Positions 7,164 to 16,506 of a DNA stretch of 64,000 nt are shown here, piece after piece (the first letter of the stretch is position 1; the number at the start of each line of letters is the position of its first letter). Origin of the DNA: an uncultured Chthonomonas sp. (GTDB lineage Bacteria; Armatimonadota; Chthonomonadetes; Chthonomonadales; Chthonomonadaceae). The notes below the pieces were generated by a model, which saw nothing but the letters and a program-made list of their open reading frames with translations, made no database searches and had not been told where the DNA came from. Location: assembly GCA_903919615.1 (NCBI GenBank), contig CAIXIX010000456.1:1-64000 (forward strand), given 5' to 3'. A program made the translations under genes and the position numbers.

Positions 7164-8902
7164 TACGGGGCTCCTGTCTTTTTACCTAGGGCTTTTGCCG
7201 ACGGCGGCGCAGGGAATCCCACAAATGTGGGCTCTTTGCCGCTATTAAACACAAATGCGTACCTTCCAACAGCCTTGTCGACTTTGGATCGGGCATTGTT
7301 GTAGTTATACAGTGCATTAACCTGATTGCTCTCGGCCTGGGTCAGTGCAGTCTGCGCATCCGTGACTTCCAGCAATGGCGAAAGTCCGGCCTGCGACGTA
7401 ACGCCAGCGGTATAACGCACACGCGCCAATCTAAAGGCCTCTTTAGCAAGCGCCACCGATTCGTTTGCTACCGCCAGGCTGTCTCGGGCAATTCTGAGTG
7501 TCTGGTAGGCGCTCTCCATCTCAAAGGTAATTGTGTCTACTGCAATTCGTTTCTCAGTAATTGCCTGTGCAACGTTTGCTCGTGCCTGGGTCATCCTTGC
7601 CTTTTCGACGCCACCGTCTATCAGCGGTACATTGAGCGAGAGGACCGCGCTGCCAGCCGTAGACTGCGCCCCAAACCCCGCGACATTGGGCGTATAGGTA
7701 CCGCCGACGACAAGCCCAAGCGTAGGATACCTGCTCCGGCGAGCAAGCGTGATATTCATCTTTGCAGCCGATATCGACGCCTCAGCCTCAAGAATTTCCG
7801 GCCGAGTTGCGAGTGCATCTGTTAAAAGAGCGCGGTAATCCGGCAGCGGCGGCATGGGATCCGTAACAATAATTGGTTTTACCCTTGCGCGCACCGTCTC
7901 GTCGAGAATAACGGGCTGATCGCTGGCGCTTCGAGGGGGAGTTATCGGTCCTTTATCGGGCTCGATAACTCCCGGCGGCGTCTGAGTTGCTCCAGCATCC
8001 GTTATGGAGAGCGGGGAGGAAAGATCGATCCCAATCGCATTCTTTAGTGCATAGAGGCTCTGGCTCACCTGGTTCTTCGCACTGATCAACTGGAGTTGTG
8101 AACTTGCCACGTCCGTTGCTGCACGCTGCAGATCGTAGGGAGCAACGACGCCCGCATCCAGCCGCTTCTGAGCATCCGACTGGCGCGCAAGAGAGTTCTT
8201 GAGAGCTTCCTGGGCAACCTCTAGGAGCGCTCGGGCACGAAGCGAATCATAAAATGCGGATTTAACTTCGAGCACAATCTGATTGCGGGCGCGGTTAATA
8301 TCCAGCCGTGTGGAAATCTCCATGAATTTCGCCTGGCTAGTGGCCGCATGAAGCAGCCCCGATATGTCCAGGGGAAGGGTCGCCTGCACACCAAACTGCT
8401 GTTGTGTAGCGTTAACAATCGTAATGTTTTGTCCGCCCAAGTTGACCGATGTGCCCTGGTTCAGCTGTGTCGCCGTATAGGAGCTGCCAACCGTCGGGTT
8501 CAAAGCCGATTTCGTCTCGGCAGTGTGCCCCTGTGCAGAAAGCAGGGCCTCTTCTGCAAGCGCCAGGGTCCTATTGGTATACAGAGCGATTGCAACCGCC
8601 TGTTGAATATCGATTGGCTTCGTTGCCTTATCACCAAGGATTGAAGCGAGCGTGGGAGACGATGCATCCGCGTTTGCAGGATAGCGAACGCTTTTAGCAG
8701 CAGCAGGCAGCGGGGCCTGCAGGCCCGTTGGAGGCGGGGTCGTGGGCAGCGGGAACGTTCCATCCTGTGCTTTACAGACCTGTGTGCCGGAGATGACCAA
8801 AAATACCGCAGCCAGCGCGGCCAGCAAAATAGGCTTACACAATTTAGCAGTATTCGATGCTGCAGACCTGTCAGACCTGCGCAGGAAACGATCGGTAAAC
8901 AA
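7163..8902 (-). CDS. TolC-family outer membrane channel
   Basis: A 579-residue outer-membrane efflux protein. A signal peptide (KPILLAALAAVFLVISGTQVCKAQ) is followed by the duplicated helical-hairpin repeats of the family: AVAIALYTNRTLALAEE opening the first half, LLTDALATRPEILEAEASI opening the second, and VRYTAGVTS plus TDAQTALTQAESNQVNALY near the end. I choose the TTG at 8902 because AGGAG lies six bases upstream; a GTG at 8971 in frame has no such site. An insertion of about 60 residues with Pro-rich segments separates the halves. It overlaps the adaptor gene by one base and is divergent from the Lrp gene. Confidence 0.9.
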   Translation of the reverse strand: MFTDRFLRRSDRSAASNTAKLCKPILLAALAAVFLVISGTQVCKAQDGTFPLPTTPPPTGLQAPLPAAAKSVRYPANADASSPTLASILGDKATKPIDIQQAVAIALYTNRTLALAEEALLSAQGHTAETKSALNPTVGSSYTATQLNQGTSVNLGGQNITIVNATQQQFGVQATLPLDISGLLHAATSQAKFMEISTRLDINRARNQIVLEVKSAFYDSLRARALLEVAQEALKNSLARQSDAQKRLDAGVVAPYDLQRAATDVASSQLQLISAKNQVSQSLYALKNAIGIDLSSPLSITDAGATQTPPGVIEPDKGPITPPRSASDQPVILDETVRARVKPIIVTDPMPPLPDYRALLTDALATRPEILEAEASISAAKMNITLARRSRYPTLGLVVGGTYTPNVAGFGAQSTAGSAVLSLNVPLIDGGVEKARMTQARANVAQAITEKRIAVDTITFEMESAYQTLRIARDSLAVANESVALAKEAFRLARVRYTAGVTSQAGLSPLLEVTDAQTALTQAESNQVNALYNYNNARSKVDKAVGRYAFVFNSGKEPTFVGFPAPPSAKALGKKTGAP

Positions 8903-9054
8903 GCGGATCTCCTTCACTGAACCAAACACTTTCGCCGAGACAGTTCTTCTGCCCGCACAGCGAATGCCCACAGGCTAGTGTACATAACCCGTACAACCTG
9001 CGTCAATAGCGTTCTGTGGCTGCGATTACGCCGCGCCACAAAGCTCTTTGCGAT

Positions 9055-9084
9055 TTGACAAAGCTCCGACGCGTACGATATACT
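9055..9084 (+). promoter_or_regulatory. sigma70-type promoter of the lrp-aminotransferase operon
   Basis: TTGACA at 9055-9060, an 18-base spacer and TATACT at 9079-9084, about 85 bases ahead of the regulator start. It lies in the 266-base interval shared with the divergent tolC-adaptor operon. Lrp-type regulators commonly control their own divergent region; no clear dyad was identified. Confidence 0.7.
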
Positions 9085-9168
9085 TGACTAAATCTGAACT
9101 CCACACCCGTGCTCGAATCGGCTTCTACATTCTCAATTTGACGGGTTTTCGTTTTTCTACGCTCCAGC

Positions 9169-9696
9169 ATGTCAAATAGTCAGCAAAACTCCACTGCATC
9201 TGCAGACCTTCTTGCGCTCAGAGCAATTCTCAAAATATTGGAGAGTGACGCGCATGCTACGCCGGATCGGATCGCAACGATGACAGGCATCGATGTGGAT
9301 ATCGTGACGGCTCAGATCGCCAGGTGGGAGTCTGAAGGCATCATCAGGCGCTACAAGACGGTAGTGGACTGGGATAAGTTCGGTGAAGAGCGTGTGTTCG
9401 CCTTCATCGACGTTAAGGTTACACCGGCACGTGGTGTTGGCTTCGACGATGTTGCAGGGCGAATATATAGGTATCCCGAGGTTCACTCCGTCTATCTCGT
9501 ATCCGGCTCACACGACCTTCGCTGCGTGGTGGAAGGCCGCAATATCCGAGAAGTGGCAGACTTTGTTGCTCAAGAGCTGTCTACAATAGACCGTGTAATC
9601 TCGACCTCAACACACTTCCTTTTGAAGAAATATAAGGACGATGGGGACATCTTTGCCGACAGCGAAGTCGACCCCCGCCTTATGGTTTCACCATGA
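9169..9696 (+). CDS. Lrp/AsnC-family transcriptional regulator
   Basis: A 175-residue DNA-binding protein. Residues about 14-65 form the helix-turn-helix (LRAILKILESDAHATPDRIA, then VDIVTAQIARWESEGIIRRY), and residues 75-155 the RAM ligand-binding beta-alpha-beta fold (VFAFIDVKVTP, YPEVHSVYLVSGSHDLRCVV). The stop codon overlaps the aminotransferase start by four bases. An Lrp/AsnC gene coupled to a class I aminotransferase is the layout of Bacillus subtilis alaR-alaT, where the regulator controls alanine transaminase; the same role is inferred here. The ligand is likely an amino acid. Confidence 0.9.
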   Translation: MSNSQQNSTASADLLALRAILKILESDAHATPDRIATMTGIDVDIVTAQIARWESEGIIRRYKTVVDWDKFGEERVFAFIDVKVTPARGVGFDDVAGRIYRYPEVHSVYLVSGSHDLRCVVEGRNIREVADFVAQELSTIDRVISTSTHFLLKKYKDDGDIFADSEVDPRLMVSP

Positions 9697-10955
9697 CCCC
9701 AGAAACGGCCAAGATTAAATCCGTGCAGACCAGCAATCAGCCAGCGTTGGAGATTGTGAACGGTTCCGGCTCTTACGCTGTCGAACAGCAGCCAGGTCGA
9801 CCGCTCAATCACGTAATTACTTCCTGTCCTCCGTCCGGCATCCGTCGCTTTTTCGATATCGCGCAGCAGATGGAAAACGTGATCTCGCTTGGCGTTGGTG
9901 AGCCGGATTATGTTACGCCATGGAGAATTCGAGAAGCGGGTATTGCCTCGCTCGAGCGTGGGCAGACCACCTATACGGGCAATTCGGGGCTGCCGCTTCT
10001 GCGTCAGAAGATCTGCTCACACCAGAATGCGCGCTATGGCGTGTCGTATGACCCGGATACCGAGTGCCTGATTACCGTAGGAGTTTCAGAGGCCCTCGAC
10101 CTTGCCCTTAGAGTGGTACTAAACCCGGGCGACGAGGTGCTGGTTCCAGAACCGTGCTACGTATCCTATGCACCCTGCGTTGAGTTTGCGGGGGGAGTCG
10201 TCGTGCCGGTTAAGACGGATGCTGAAGACGGTTTCCGGCTGCATGCATCTCGCATCGCTGCAGCAATAACGCCGCGAACTAAGGCTCTGTTGCTGGGCTC
10301 GCCCGCAAACCCCACAGGATCTGTTCAATCACGTGCAGACCTCAGCGCACTGGTAGATATGGCGATAAAACACGATTTTTATCTGCTTTCGGATGAGATC
10401 TACGACAGGCTCACCTATACTGGCGAGCATGTTTGCCTGGGCTCGCTGCCTGGCGCCCGCAACAGAACCGTAGTAATGAATGGTTTCTCGAAGGCCTACG
10501 CGATGACCGGCTGGCGCGTCGGGTATGTATGCGCTCCTGAACCAATAACGGCTCTGATGACTCGTGTTCACCAGTACACGATGCTCTGCGCCTCTCACAC
10601 GTCTCAGATCGCGGCAATTGCCGCATTAGACAATGCGGAGAGCGACGTGGAAGAGATGGTAGCGGATTACGATCGGCGCAGGCGATTTTTCGTTGCCGGC
10701 CTCAACGCTATTGGCCTCACATGCACCGAGCCGCGAGGCGCATTTTACGCCTTTCCATCGATCAAAAAGAGCGGTTTAAGCGATGCCGATTTTGCGGAAG
10801 GCTTGTTGATGGAAGAGCGAGTGGCTGTGGTTCCCGGATCCGCATTTGGCCCTTCCGGCGCCGGGCATATACGCTGCTCATACGCAACGTCTATGCAGCA
10901 CCTCGAAATCGCGCTTGAACGCATGGAGCGTTTCCTGAAGCGCTGTACGAATTGA
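9693..10955 (+). CDS. class I/II aminotransferase (alanine transaminase-like)
   Basis: A PLP-dependent aminotransferase of 420 residues. Motifs: SLGVGEPDYVTPW for substrate binding, GSPANPTGSV, LLSDEIYDRLTY, and GFSKAYAMTGWRVGY with the PLP lysine at K267, then a C-terminal arginine in HIRCSYATS. About 35 extra residues precede the conserved fold. The ATG overlaps the regulator stop by four bases. By analogy with AlaT it probably interconverts alanine and pyruvate with 2-oxoglutarate/glutamate, though substrate cannot be read from sequence; aspartate aminotransferase of the same subgroup is the main alternative. Confidence 0.92.
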   Translation: MTPETAKIKSVQTSNQPALEIVNGSGSYAVEQQPGRPLNHVITSCPPSGIRRFFDIAQQMENVISLGVGEPDYVTPWRIREAGIASLERGQTTYTGNSGLPLLRQKICSHQNARYGVSYDPDTECLITVGVSEALDLALRVVLNPGDEVLVPEPCYVSYAPCVEFAGGVVVPVKTDAEDGFRLHASRIAAAITPRTKALLLGSPANPTGSVQSRADLSALVDMAIKHDFYLLSDEIYDRLTYTGEHVCLGSLPGARNRTVVMNGFSKAYAMTGWRVGYVCAPEPITALMTRVHQYTMLCASHTSQIAAIAALDNAESDVEEMVADYDRRRRFFVAGLNAIGLTCTEPRGAFYAFPSIKKSGLSDADFAEGLLMEERVAVVPGSAFGPSGAGHIRCSYATSMQHLEIALERMERFLKRCTN

Positions 10956-10995
10956 GCCGCGATCGTATCTTTGTGCTGCTGGAGCGAGGCGCCCG

Positions 10996-11655
10996 ATGAT
11001 CATTAATTTCGCAATTTGCCGTCGGGCGCTCCGGGAGAACCTCCCGTCTGCAGCAGTCAGTTGCCTGGTGCTCGCTTGCGTCTCGAGCGGCGCCCATGCG
11101 GATAGAGTAGTGCTCGCTCCCACAGGGAGCACGCTCACAGAGTTGAGTATTAAATCTGAGTTGATGATAAGTTCGACGGCCGGTACAGACCGATCGTGGT
11201 TTACGTATGCTTCGAGTGATGGGATCGAGCTTGAGCTCAATCGGCTCGAATCGCCAGCCGAGCGCAAAAAGCAATGGTCGGCCAATCTCGAATATCCATT
11301 GCCCACGCTGCAAAACCTGCCGGCGATCTCCGTTGGGATTCGAGACATGACCGGTACAGGCGCCGAACATGGGGCTTTTTATCTGGCAGCTTCTCGAAAT
11401 GTACCTTTATCATCGCTGCAGCATCGATTTCTTCGGTCCGCTGAAATCTCACTCGGAGCGGGAACCGGGCCGATTGGCGGGGGATACATAGGATTGAGTT
11501 CCAGACTCAGGACTGGGCTGCAATTAAGTGCAGAGGTGTTTGAGCGCAGGCCAAACTTCTCTGCAGGCTTGCCAGTGATGAAGGGTTTGCAACTCAAAGC
11601 GTATAGCTTAAATGGGCATCTGTTCTACGGAGCATCCTACCATTTTGCAAGGTAG
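10996..11655 (+). CDS. secreted barrel-like protein of unknown function
   Basis: A 219-residue protein 40 bases behind the aminotransferase. A signal peptide ending near SSGAHAD (about residue 35) precedes an Arg/Ser/Gly-rich, beta-strand-rich body with alternating hydrophobic residues (ISVGIRDMTGTGAEHGAFYL, GGGYIGLSSRLRTGLQLSAE, GHLFYGASYHFAR). The terminal aromatic-X-Phe-X pattern suggests an outer-membrane or periplasmic beta-barrel. The GIRDMTG...GAFYLAAS stretch is reminiscent of YjbH/YbjH-like exopolysaccharide proteins, but the resemblance is weak. Function not assigned. Confidence 0.75.
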   Translation: MIINFAICRRALRENLPSAAVSCLVLACVSSGAHADRVVLAPTGSTLTELSIKSELMISSTAGTDRSWFTYASSDGIELELNRLESPAERKKQWSANLEYPLPTLQNLPAISVGIRDMTGTGAEHGAFYLAASRNVPLSSLQHRFLRSAEISLGAGTGPIGGGYIGLSSRLRTGLQLSAEVFERRPNFSAGLPVMKGLQLKAYSLNGHLFYGASYHFAR

Positions 11656-11708
11656 CAACGAAGCGCCAAGGTGAACTTTTAGCGTCGGGAACTTAGATCG
11701 CGATCTGG

Positions 11709-11714
11709 TATTAT
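11709..11714 (+). promoter_or_regulatory. possible extended -10 promoter for the 411-residue unknown gene
   Basis: TATTAT preceded by TGG (extended -10 pattern), about 70 bases before the ATG at 11782. Immediately upstream lies the perfect 12-base palindrome AGATCGCGATCT (about 11695-11706), which could be an operator. No good -35 element. Confidence 0.4.
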
Positions 11715-11781
11715 GCATGTACTTGTAGCGGCCCTGTAAACCGACAGGCTATTCATTTTTCGGACGAGGCATCAAGAAACA

Positions 11782-13017
11782 ATGACAGATGTGACTGCAG
11801 AAGACAATCGGCGTGTTGCGCTTATCAAGAGCCTGGAAACGAACAACAGGTTTTACGCTCTCGTTGATCCTGATAGCGGCATTAAGAATGCTGACGCAGT
11901 GGATAAGATACCGGAAAACCTGCTTCTCGGAATTGCATACCCATGCCTCGAAGACGGCCTCAACGATTTTGCAGTAATTCGAACAACGTTTGAAACGGTA
12001 GACTTGTTCCCCGAGGATGACCCTATCCGCGACGAGATGATGGACATCGTCAATGAAGCGCGCAGTAAGCTGCTGCTTCGGCTTAATGAGCTGCACGACA
12101 CCATCCACAGCGGTCACGCACACTTTCTTGGCACCGATTATCGAGAGTTCCAGGACTACTCGCTCGCAATGGTGAATCGCGGCTATCCGAGACGAAATCT
12201 GGATAGCATGATGAAGCTCAATGTCTTCAGTTCCGTTGCCGAAGCCGAAGGATATACCGATACGACGAATCTACTCTACTATTTTGAGTACACTTACGTC
12301 GATTTCAAGACCCTCGAAAATCTTCCACCCAGAGAGTTTATTGTTTCCCTTTTTGATGAAGTCATACAGAGCGTCAAAGACAACGGGAACTACGCGTCAA
12401 AGTACCTGTTCGATCGCAATGTGTTTCAAAAGTTCATTGCCGTTATGTTCGTTAACTACGCGACCACGGATCCCATGTTTTACGGCATCAATAAGCGCGA
12501 TTATGGAGTTTCGGCAGACCGAGACATGGATTCCACACCGCTCTATCTGGCGATCCGCAAGGAGCTCGTCGAAATCGAAACGCGTTACGCAGCCGAAGGT
12601 CGTAAGCTTTCCAGACTGGTGCGAACGGATACACGCTTGCAGCCGCTATCCCGAGCAACCGACGCATTGGCCCCAACGCCCGCTCCGCCCGTCCCACCGG
12701 TCCCGCCGGTACCGGCGCCCATCGAAGAGCCTGACTTCTCTATGGCGTTTGAGATACATGCCGAGCCAGATCATGCGGGCAGAGTTAGCTTTGAGCAGGC
12801 TGCGAACATGCTTCCTCAGGAACTCGTTAATACAGAGGTACTGCTCGCACCCATTACTTCGCTATGTTCGGCGGCACATCTGCTAATGCGTAAGGCAGAT
12901 CCAGATACACAGCGGATTGCCAAAGTCGTGCTTGCCGATGCGTCCAAGCTCGTGAGCGAACTCAAGCGCCTTGGAATTATCTCTGACATCGTCAACGATC
13001 CAGGTCAGATCCCGTAA
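11782..13017 (+). CDS. 411-residue unknown protein upstream of shc
   Basis: A soluble, acidic protein without signal peptide or membrane segment. Residues 1-280 are predicted mostly helical and rich in Tyr, Phe and Asp (LLYYFEYTYVDFKTLENLPP, FQDYSLAMVNRGYPRRN). A proline-rich linker (APTPAPPVPPVPPVPAPIEE, about residues 300-319) leads to a small C-terminal domain of about 85 residues with a long helix (TQRIAKVVLADASKLVSELK). The two-domain layout with a Pro/Val linker suggests a scaffold or adaptor. I do not recognise either domain. Codon use matches neighbours. It precedes shc, which has its own promoter, so co-function with hopanoid synthesis is only a possibility. Confidence 0.85.
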   Translation: MTDVTAEDNRRVALIKSLETNNRFYALVDPDSGIKNADAVDKIPENLLLGIAYPCLEDGLNDFAVIRTTFETVDLFPEDDPIRDEMMDIVNEARSKLLLRLNELHDTIHSGHAHFLGTDYREFQDYSLAMVNRGYPRRNLDSMMKLNVFSSVAEAEGYTDTTNLLYYFEYTYVDFKTLENLPPREFIVSLFDEVIQSVKDNGNYASKYLFDRNVFQKFIAVMFVNYATTDPMFYGINKRDYGVSADRDMDSTPLYLAIRKELVEIETRYAAEGRKLSRLVRTDTRLQPLSRATDALAPTPAPPVPPVPPVPAPIEEPDFSMAFEIHAEPDHAGRVSFEQAANMLPQELVNTEVLLAPITSLCSAAHLLMRKADPDTQRIAKVVLADASKLVSELKRLGIISDIVNDPGQIP

Positions 13018-13090
13018 ATTGAATGCATAAACCATGCTGGCGCAATGCCTGATTCGCACGGCGAACAGGCGGAGCGCAAGTTTGGTGCGC

Positions 13091-13120
13091 TTGACATTAG
13101 AACGTCTGTACGGCTAGAAT
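13091..13120 (+). promoter_or_regulatory. sigma70-type promoter of shc
   Basis: TTGACA at 13091-13096, 18-base spacer, TAGAAT at 13115-13120. The predicted transcript start near 13127 leaves a leader of about 115 bases before the preferred shc start at 13241. Confidence 0.7.
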
Positions 13121-13240
13121 AGCGGGATTATTCGTGTACAATAGGCTGCCGAGTCGTTGCATGGCAGTCGGCGATTTGCCACTCATAGTGTGTGCCTGAC
13201 CGCTGAAACACACGAAGCTAGCTTTTTGAACGGTGAGCAC

Positions 13241-15319
13241 TTGAACACCAGAGCCGAACATCAAAATCACCAGCAGAATCGACCTAAGTCGACTGCTGCT
13301 GCTGTATCAGCCGGCACCAACTCTCGCAGAAAGCGATCTTCCTCCACAGTCTCCCTCGATTCTGTCCGCAACGCCATTCGTGGCGCGCAAGAGTATCTTT
13401 TAAATCAGCAGGAGCCAGAAGGTTACTGGCTCGCTGAGCTTGAAGGCGACACGATTCTTGAGAGTGAATACATTCTTCTTCTTCAGTTTCTTGGTCGCCG
13501 CGAGCCGGTAAAGTTTAGGAAGCTGGCGAATTATATTCGCCGCAAACAGCATCAGGATGGGTATTGGTCTATCTATCCGGGTGGCCCTCCTGATGTTAGC
13601 GCTTCGGTGAAAGCCTACTTTGCCTGTAAGTTAGCCGGCCACAGCAGCAATGAGTCGTTCATGCGACGAGCTCGAAAGGCCATATTAGCAGAAGGCGGCG
13701 TTACACACTGCAATACGTTTACCAAACTTTACCTTTCTATGTTTGGCCAGTACGATTGGCATGGTGTTCCAACTATCCCGCCAGAAGCGGTATTGCTTCC
13801 CAAGTGGTTTTATTTTAATATCTATAATATGTCGTCATGGTCTCGCGCAATTCTCGTTCCGCTGGCTGTTATGAATGCGGCACGGCCAAGGCGACCCATC
13901 CCCAATCACGCACACATTGATGAGCTGTTTGTTGGCGGCAGGGACCGAAAACGACTGCGCCTTGAATGGGATCGTAAGGCCATCACCTGGCGAAATGTCT
14001 TTCTGGTTTTTGACCGCTTACTTAAGATTTACGATCAAAGCCCGGTGAAGCCATTTAGAAAAAGAGCCCTCAATCGCTCACTGGCCTGGCTGTTGGATCG
14101 TGAGGAAAAGAGCGGTGGCCTTGGAGCAATCTTCCCGGCGATGACGCACGCGATAATGGCGTACAAATGCATGGGCCTCCCCGACCATCATCCGGCGATT
14201 ACAAAAGAGCTTGCTGAGCTAGCCGCCTTCGAGATTGAAGAGGGCGATACCATTCGGATGCAGCCGTGCATCAGTCCGGTTTGGGATACGGCGCTGGTTG
14301 TAAACTCGCTCATCGATAGTGGATATCCGGCCGATAGTGACGCCCTGACCAGGGCATGTGAATGGCTGCTGACCAAGCAGACAACGAAAAAGGGTGACTG
14401 GTCTGTAAAGTGCCCCAATGTAGAACCCGGCGGCTGGTACTTCGAAATGGAGAACGAGTACTATCCGGACGTGGACGACACGATCATGGTGCTGATGGGC
14501 CTCTATAAGGTGTACTGCCCGGGAGGAGAACACTGGTCCGAAGCCCCCTTCCACGTCAAGGAAGCGATGCGTAAGGGCCTGGACTGGGTATTCGCGATGC
14601 AAAATCGCGATGGCGGTTGGGCCAGTTTTGACAAAGACAACAACAAAACGCTTTTCCAATTCGTACCCTATGCAGATCACAACGCAATGCTGGATCCGTC
14701 ATCGGCAGACATCACGGCGCGCACCCTCGAAATGTGCTCTTACTACAGCATCGGCAAGAGCGATCCACGCGTTCGGAAAGCAATAGACTATCTGTACCGA
14801 GAACAGGAAGAGGATGGCTCGTGGTTTGGTCGCTGGGGTGTGAACTACCTCTACGGTACCTGGCAGACGCTGCGTGGTCTTGCGCGAATCGGCGAGGACA
14901 TGCAAGCGGAGAGGATGCAGCAGGCGGTTTTGTGGTTCCATTCGGTGCAAAACGAGGATGGCGGATGGGGTGAAACCTGCGCTTCGTACGATCCACAGCA
15001 TCCGAAGGCGAAGGGACCGAGCACGCCATCGCAAACCGCGTGGGCTCTGATGGGCCTGTTAAATGCGGGCGACCTGGATAGCCCTTCGCTACAGCGTGGG
15101 CTTGAGTACCTGATTAACAATCAGGAATCTGAGGGGACCTGGCAAGAGGAGTGGTTCACGGGAACGGGCTTCCCCAGGGTCTTCTACCTGCGCTACCATT
15201 TCTACCGGCACTACTTCCCGCTGTGGGCACTTGCGCAATATCACGAATATACCACGGGCGAAGTGCCGCAAACGGCTGGTCCGCAGCTAACGAACCGGTT
15301 TACCAACCTGGAGGTTTGA
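13241..15319 (+). CDS. shc: squalene-hopene cyclase
   Basis: Shc cyclises squalene to hopene and diplopterol at the inner membrane, the first committed step of hopanoid synthesis. From the TTG at 13241 the protein has 692 residues; GGTGA lies four bases upstream, whereas the TTG at 13157 that would lengthen the frame has no binding site. The catalytic DVDDT acid motif is at residues 410-414. QW repeats are clear: QQEPEGYWLAELEGD, QDGYWSIYPGG, QNRDGGWASFDKD, QNEDGGWGETCASYD and TAWALMGLL. A basic Ser/Thr/Gln-rich N-terminal tail of about 45 residues precedes the family core. hpnH, hpnA, ispH and hpnG follow on the same strand. Confidence 0.96.
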   Translation: MNTRAEHQNHQQNRPKSTAAAVSAGTNSRRKRSSSTVSLDSVRNAIRGAQEYLLNQQEPEGYWLAELEGDTILESEYILLLQFLGRREPVKFRKLANYIRRKQHQDGYWSIYPGGPPDVSASVKAYFACKLAGHSSNESFMRRARKAILAEGGVTHCNTFTKLYLSMFGQYDWHGVPTIPPEAVLLPKWFYFNIYNMSSWSRAILVPLAVMNAARPRRPIPNHAHIDELFVGGRDRKRLRLEWDRKAITWRNVFLVFDRLLKIYDQSPVKPFRKRALNRSLAWLLDREEKSGGLGAIFPAMTHAIMAYKCMGLPDHHPAITKELAELAAFEIEEGDTIRMQPCISPVWDTALVVNSLIDSGYPADSDALTRACEWLLTKQTTKKGDWSVKCPNVEPGGWYFEMENEYYPDVDDTIMVLMGLYKVYCPGGEHWSEAPFHVKEAMRKGLDWVFAMQNRDGGWASFDKDNNKTLFQFVPYADHNAMLDPSSADITARTLEMCSYYSIGKSDPRVRKAIDYLYREQEEDGSWFGRWGVNYLYGTWQTLRGLARIGEDMQAERMQQAVLWFHSVQNEDGGWGETCASYDPQHPKAKGPSTPSQTAWALMGLLNAGDLDSPSLQRGLEYLINNQESEGTWQEEWFTGTGFPRVFYLRYHFYRHYFPLWALAQYHEYTTGEVPQTAGPQLTNRFTNLEV

Positions 15320-15380
15320 ACCGGGCTCTCTCGATCATCCAGGATCTTTCTCGTGTATCTGTTAGCCCTTATCGCAAGGG

Positions 15381-15386
15381 TATAAT
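15381..15386 (+). promoter_or_regulatory. possible -10 box ahead of hpnH
   Basis: A TATAAT about 100 bases upstream of hpnH in the 164-base gap behind shc. The -35 region (TCTGTT at 17 bases) is poor. It could allow hpnH-hpnA-ispH to be transcribed apart from shc. Confidence 0.35.
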
Positions 15387-15483
15387 GTGTGCACCTTAAC
15401 CGCAACTTTACCGCCTTAAGGATCGATGTCGACCGAGCATACCCCGGTTTGCCGCACCTTGGGCCGGAAGGATATAGTACAGA

Positions 15484-16485
15484 ATGCGTTTTCCTATTGG
15501 CTTTATGATGGCGCAAAGCAGGCATCGCTCTCGAATGGAGAAGCGAGGAGAGGGACGATACCCAACCGTCCTTATGCTCGAGCCACTCTATACCTGCAAC
15601 CTGGCGTGCCTTGGATGTTCTGTTGAGCGCCATACAGGCAAACTGAAGGACAGGATGTCGGTTGAGGCCTGTTTCAAAGCGGTTGAAGAGTGTGGCGCGC
15701 CTATCGTTAATATCTGCGGCGGCGAACCCACGCTCTACCCGGAACTTCCAGAGCTGATTGCTGGCCTCATTGAGCGCAACAAATATATCATTGTCTGCAC
15801 AAATGCTCTGAAGCTGGCGGAGAAGGTGTTCGACAAGATTCCTCCGAGCCCTCACCTCTTCCTGATGGTTCACCTTGACGGCATGCGCGAAACGCACGAC
15901 TACGTCTGCAATCGGCAAGGCGTGTTCGACCATGCGATTGAGATGGTGAAGCAGGCGCGTGCTCGCGGCTACTACACCTACCTGAATACAACCGTGTTCA
16001 AAGAGACCTCGGTTGAAGAGGTAGAGCAGCTGTGTAAGATGGTGGATGAGCTTAAGGCGAACGGTATCCTAATCTCTCCAGGTTATGAGTACGAGAGCGT
16101 TGAGCGCGACATCTTCCTTACCAAAGAGCAGATTCACGACAAGTTTAAGGTTATTCGAGATTTCTCCTCTCAGTACAAAGTGAACGCCACTCCGATGTTC
16201 CTTGAGTTCGCAGCAGGTATGCGCGAGCTGCCATGCGCTCCGTGGTCCACGGTCAACTACACACCGACTGGCTGGAAAGCGCCGTGCTACCTCATCGGTG
16301 AAGAGATCATTCCGGATTGGAAGACGTTCTGGGAAAAGACCGATTGGGCCTACTGGGAATCGCGCAAAGACCCGAAGTGCCTCAATTGCAAAATGCACAG
16401 CGGTTTCGAGCACAGCGCGGTTTCTGAGGCGATGAAGACCATGAAGGGCAAAGTGCAGCTCGGCATGTGGTCGGTATCCAAATAG
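15484..16485 (+). CDS. hpnH: adenosyl-hopene transferase HpnH (radical SAM)
   Basis: HpnH is a B12-independent radical SAM enzyme that adds the 5'-deoxyadenosyl group to diploptene, giving adenosylhopane. The 333-residue protein carries the [4Fe-4S] motif CNLACLGC (C38, C42, C45) inside LMLEPLYTCNLACLGCSVER, the GGEPTLYPEL motif and the C-terminal cysteine cluster PKCLNCKMHSGFEHSAV of the HpnH family. The N-terminal helix is somewhat divergent from the usual HpnH opening. GGAAGG lies 12 bases before the ATG. hpnA follows after 21 bases. Confidence 0.95.
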   Translation: MRFPIGFMMAQSRHRSRMEKRGEGRYPTVLMLEPLYTCNLACLGCSVERHTGKLKDRMSVEACFKAVEECGAPIVNICGGEPTLYPELPELIAGLIERNKYIIVCTNALKLAEKVFDKIPPSPHLFLMVHLDGMRETHDYVCNRQGVFDHAIEMVKQARARGYYTYLNTTVFKETSVEEVEQLCKMVDELKANGILISPGYEYESVERDIFLTKEQIHDKFKVIRDFSSQYKVNATPMFLEFAAGMRELPCAPWSTVNYTPTGWKAPCYLIGEEIIPDWKTFWEKTDWAYWESRKDPKCLNCKMHSGFEHSAVSEAMKTMKGKVQLGMWSVSK

Positions 16486-16506
16486 TCGGGCGACAGAGAA
16501 CAGACA

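Noticed and set aside
14219-14680. Minus-strand open frame of 153 codons
   Set aside because: Antisense shadow of shc with no ribosome site.
15241-15933. Minus-strand open frame of 230 codons
   Set aside because: It lies antisense across shc and hpnH, both certain genes.
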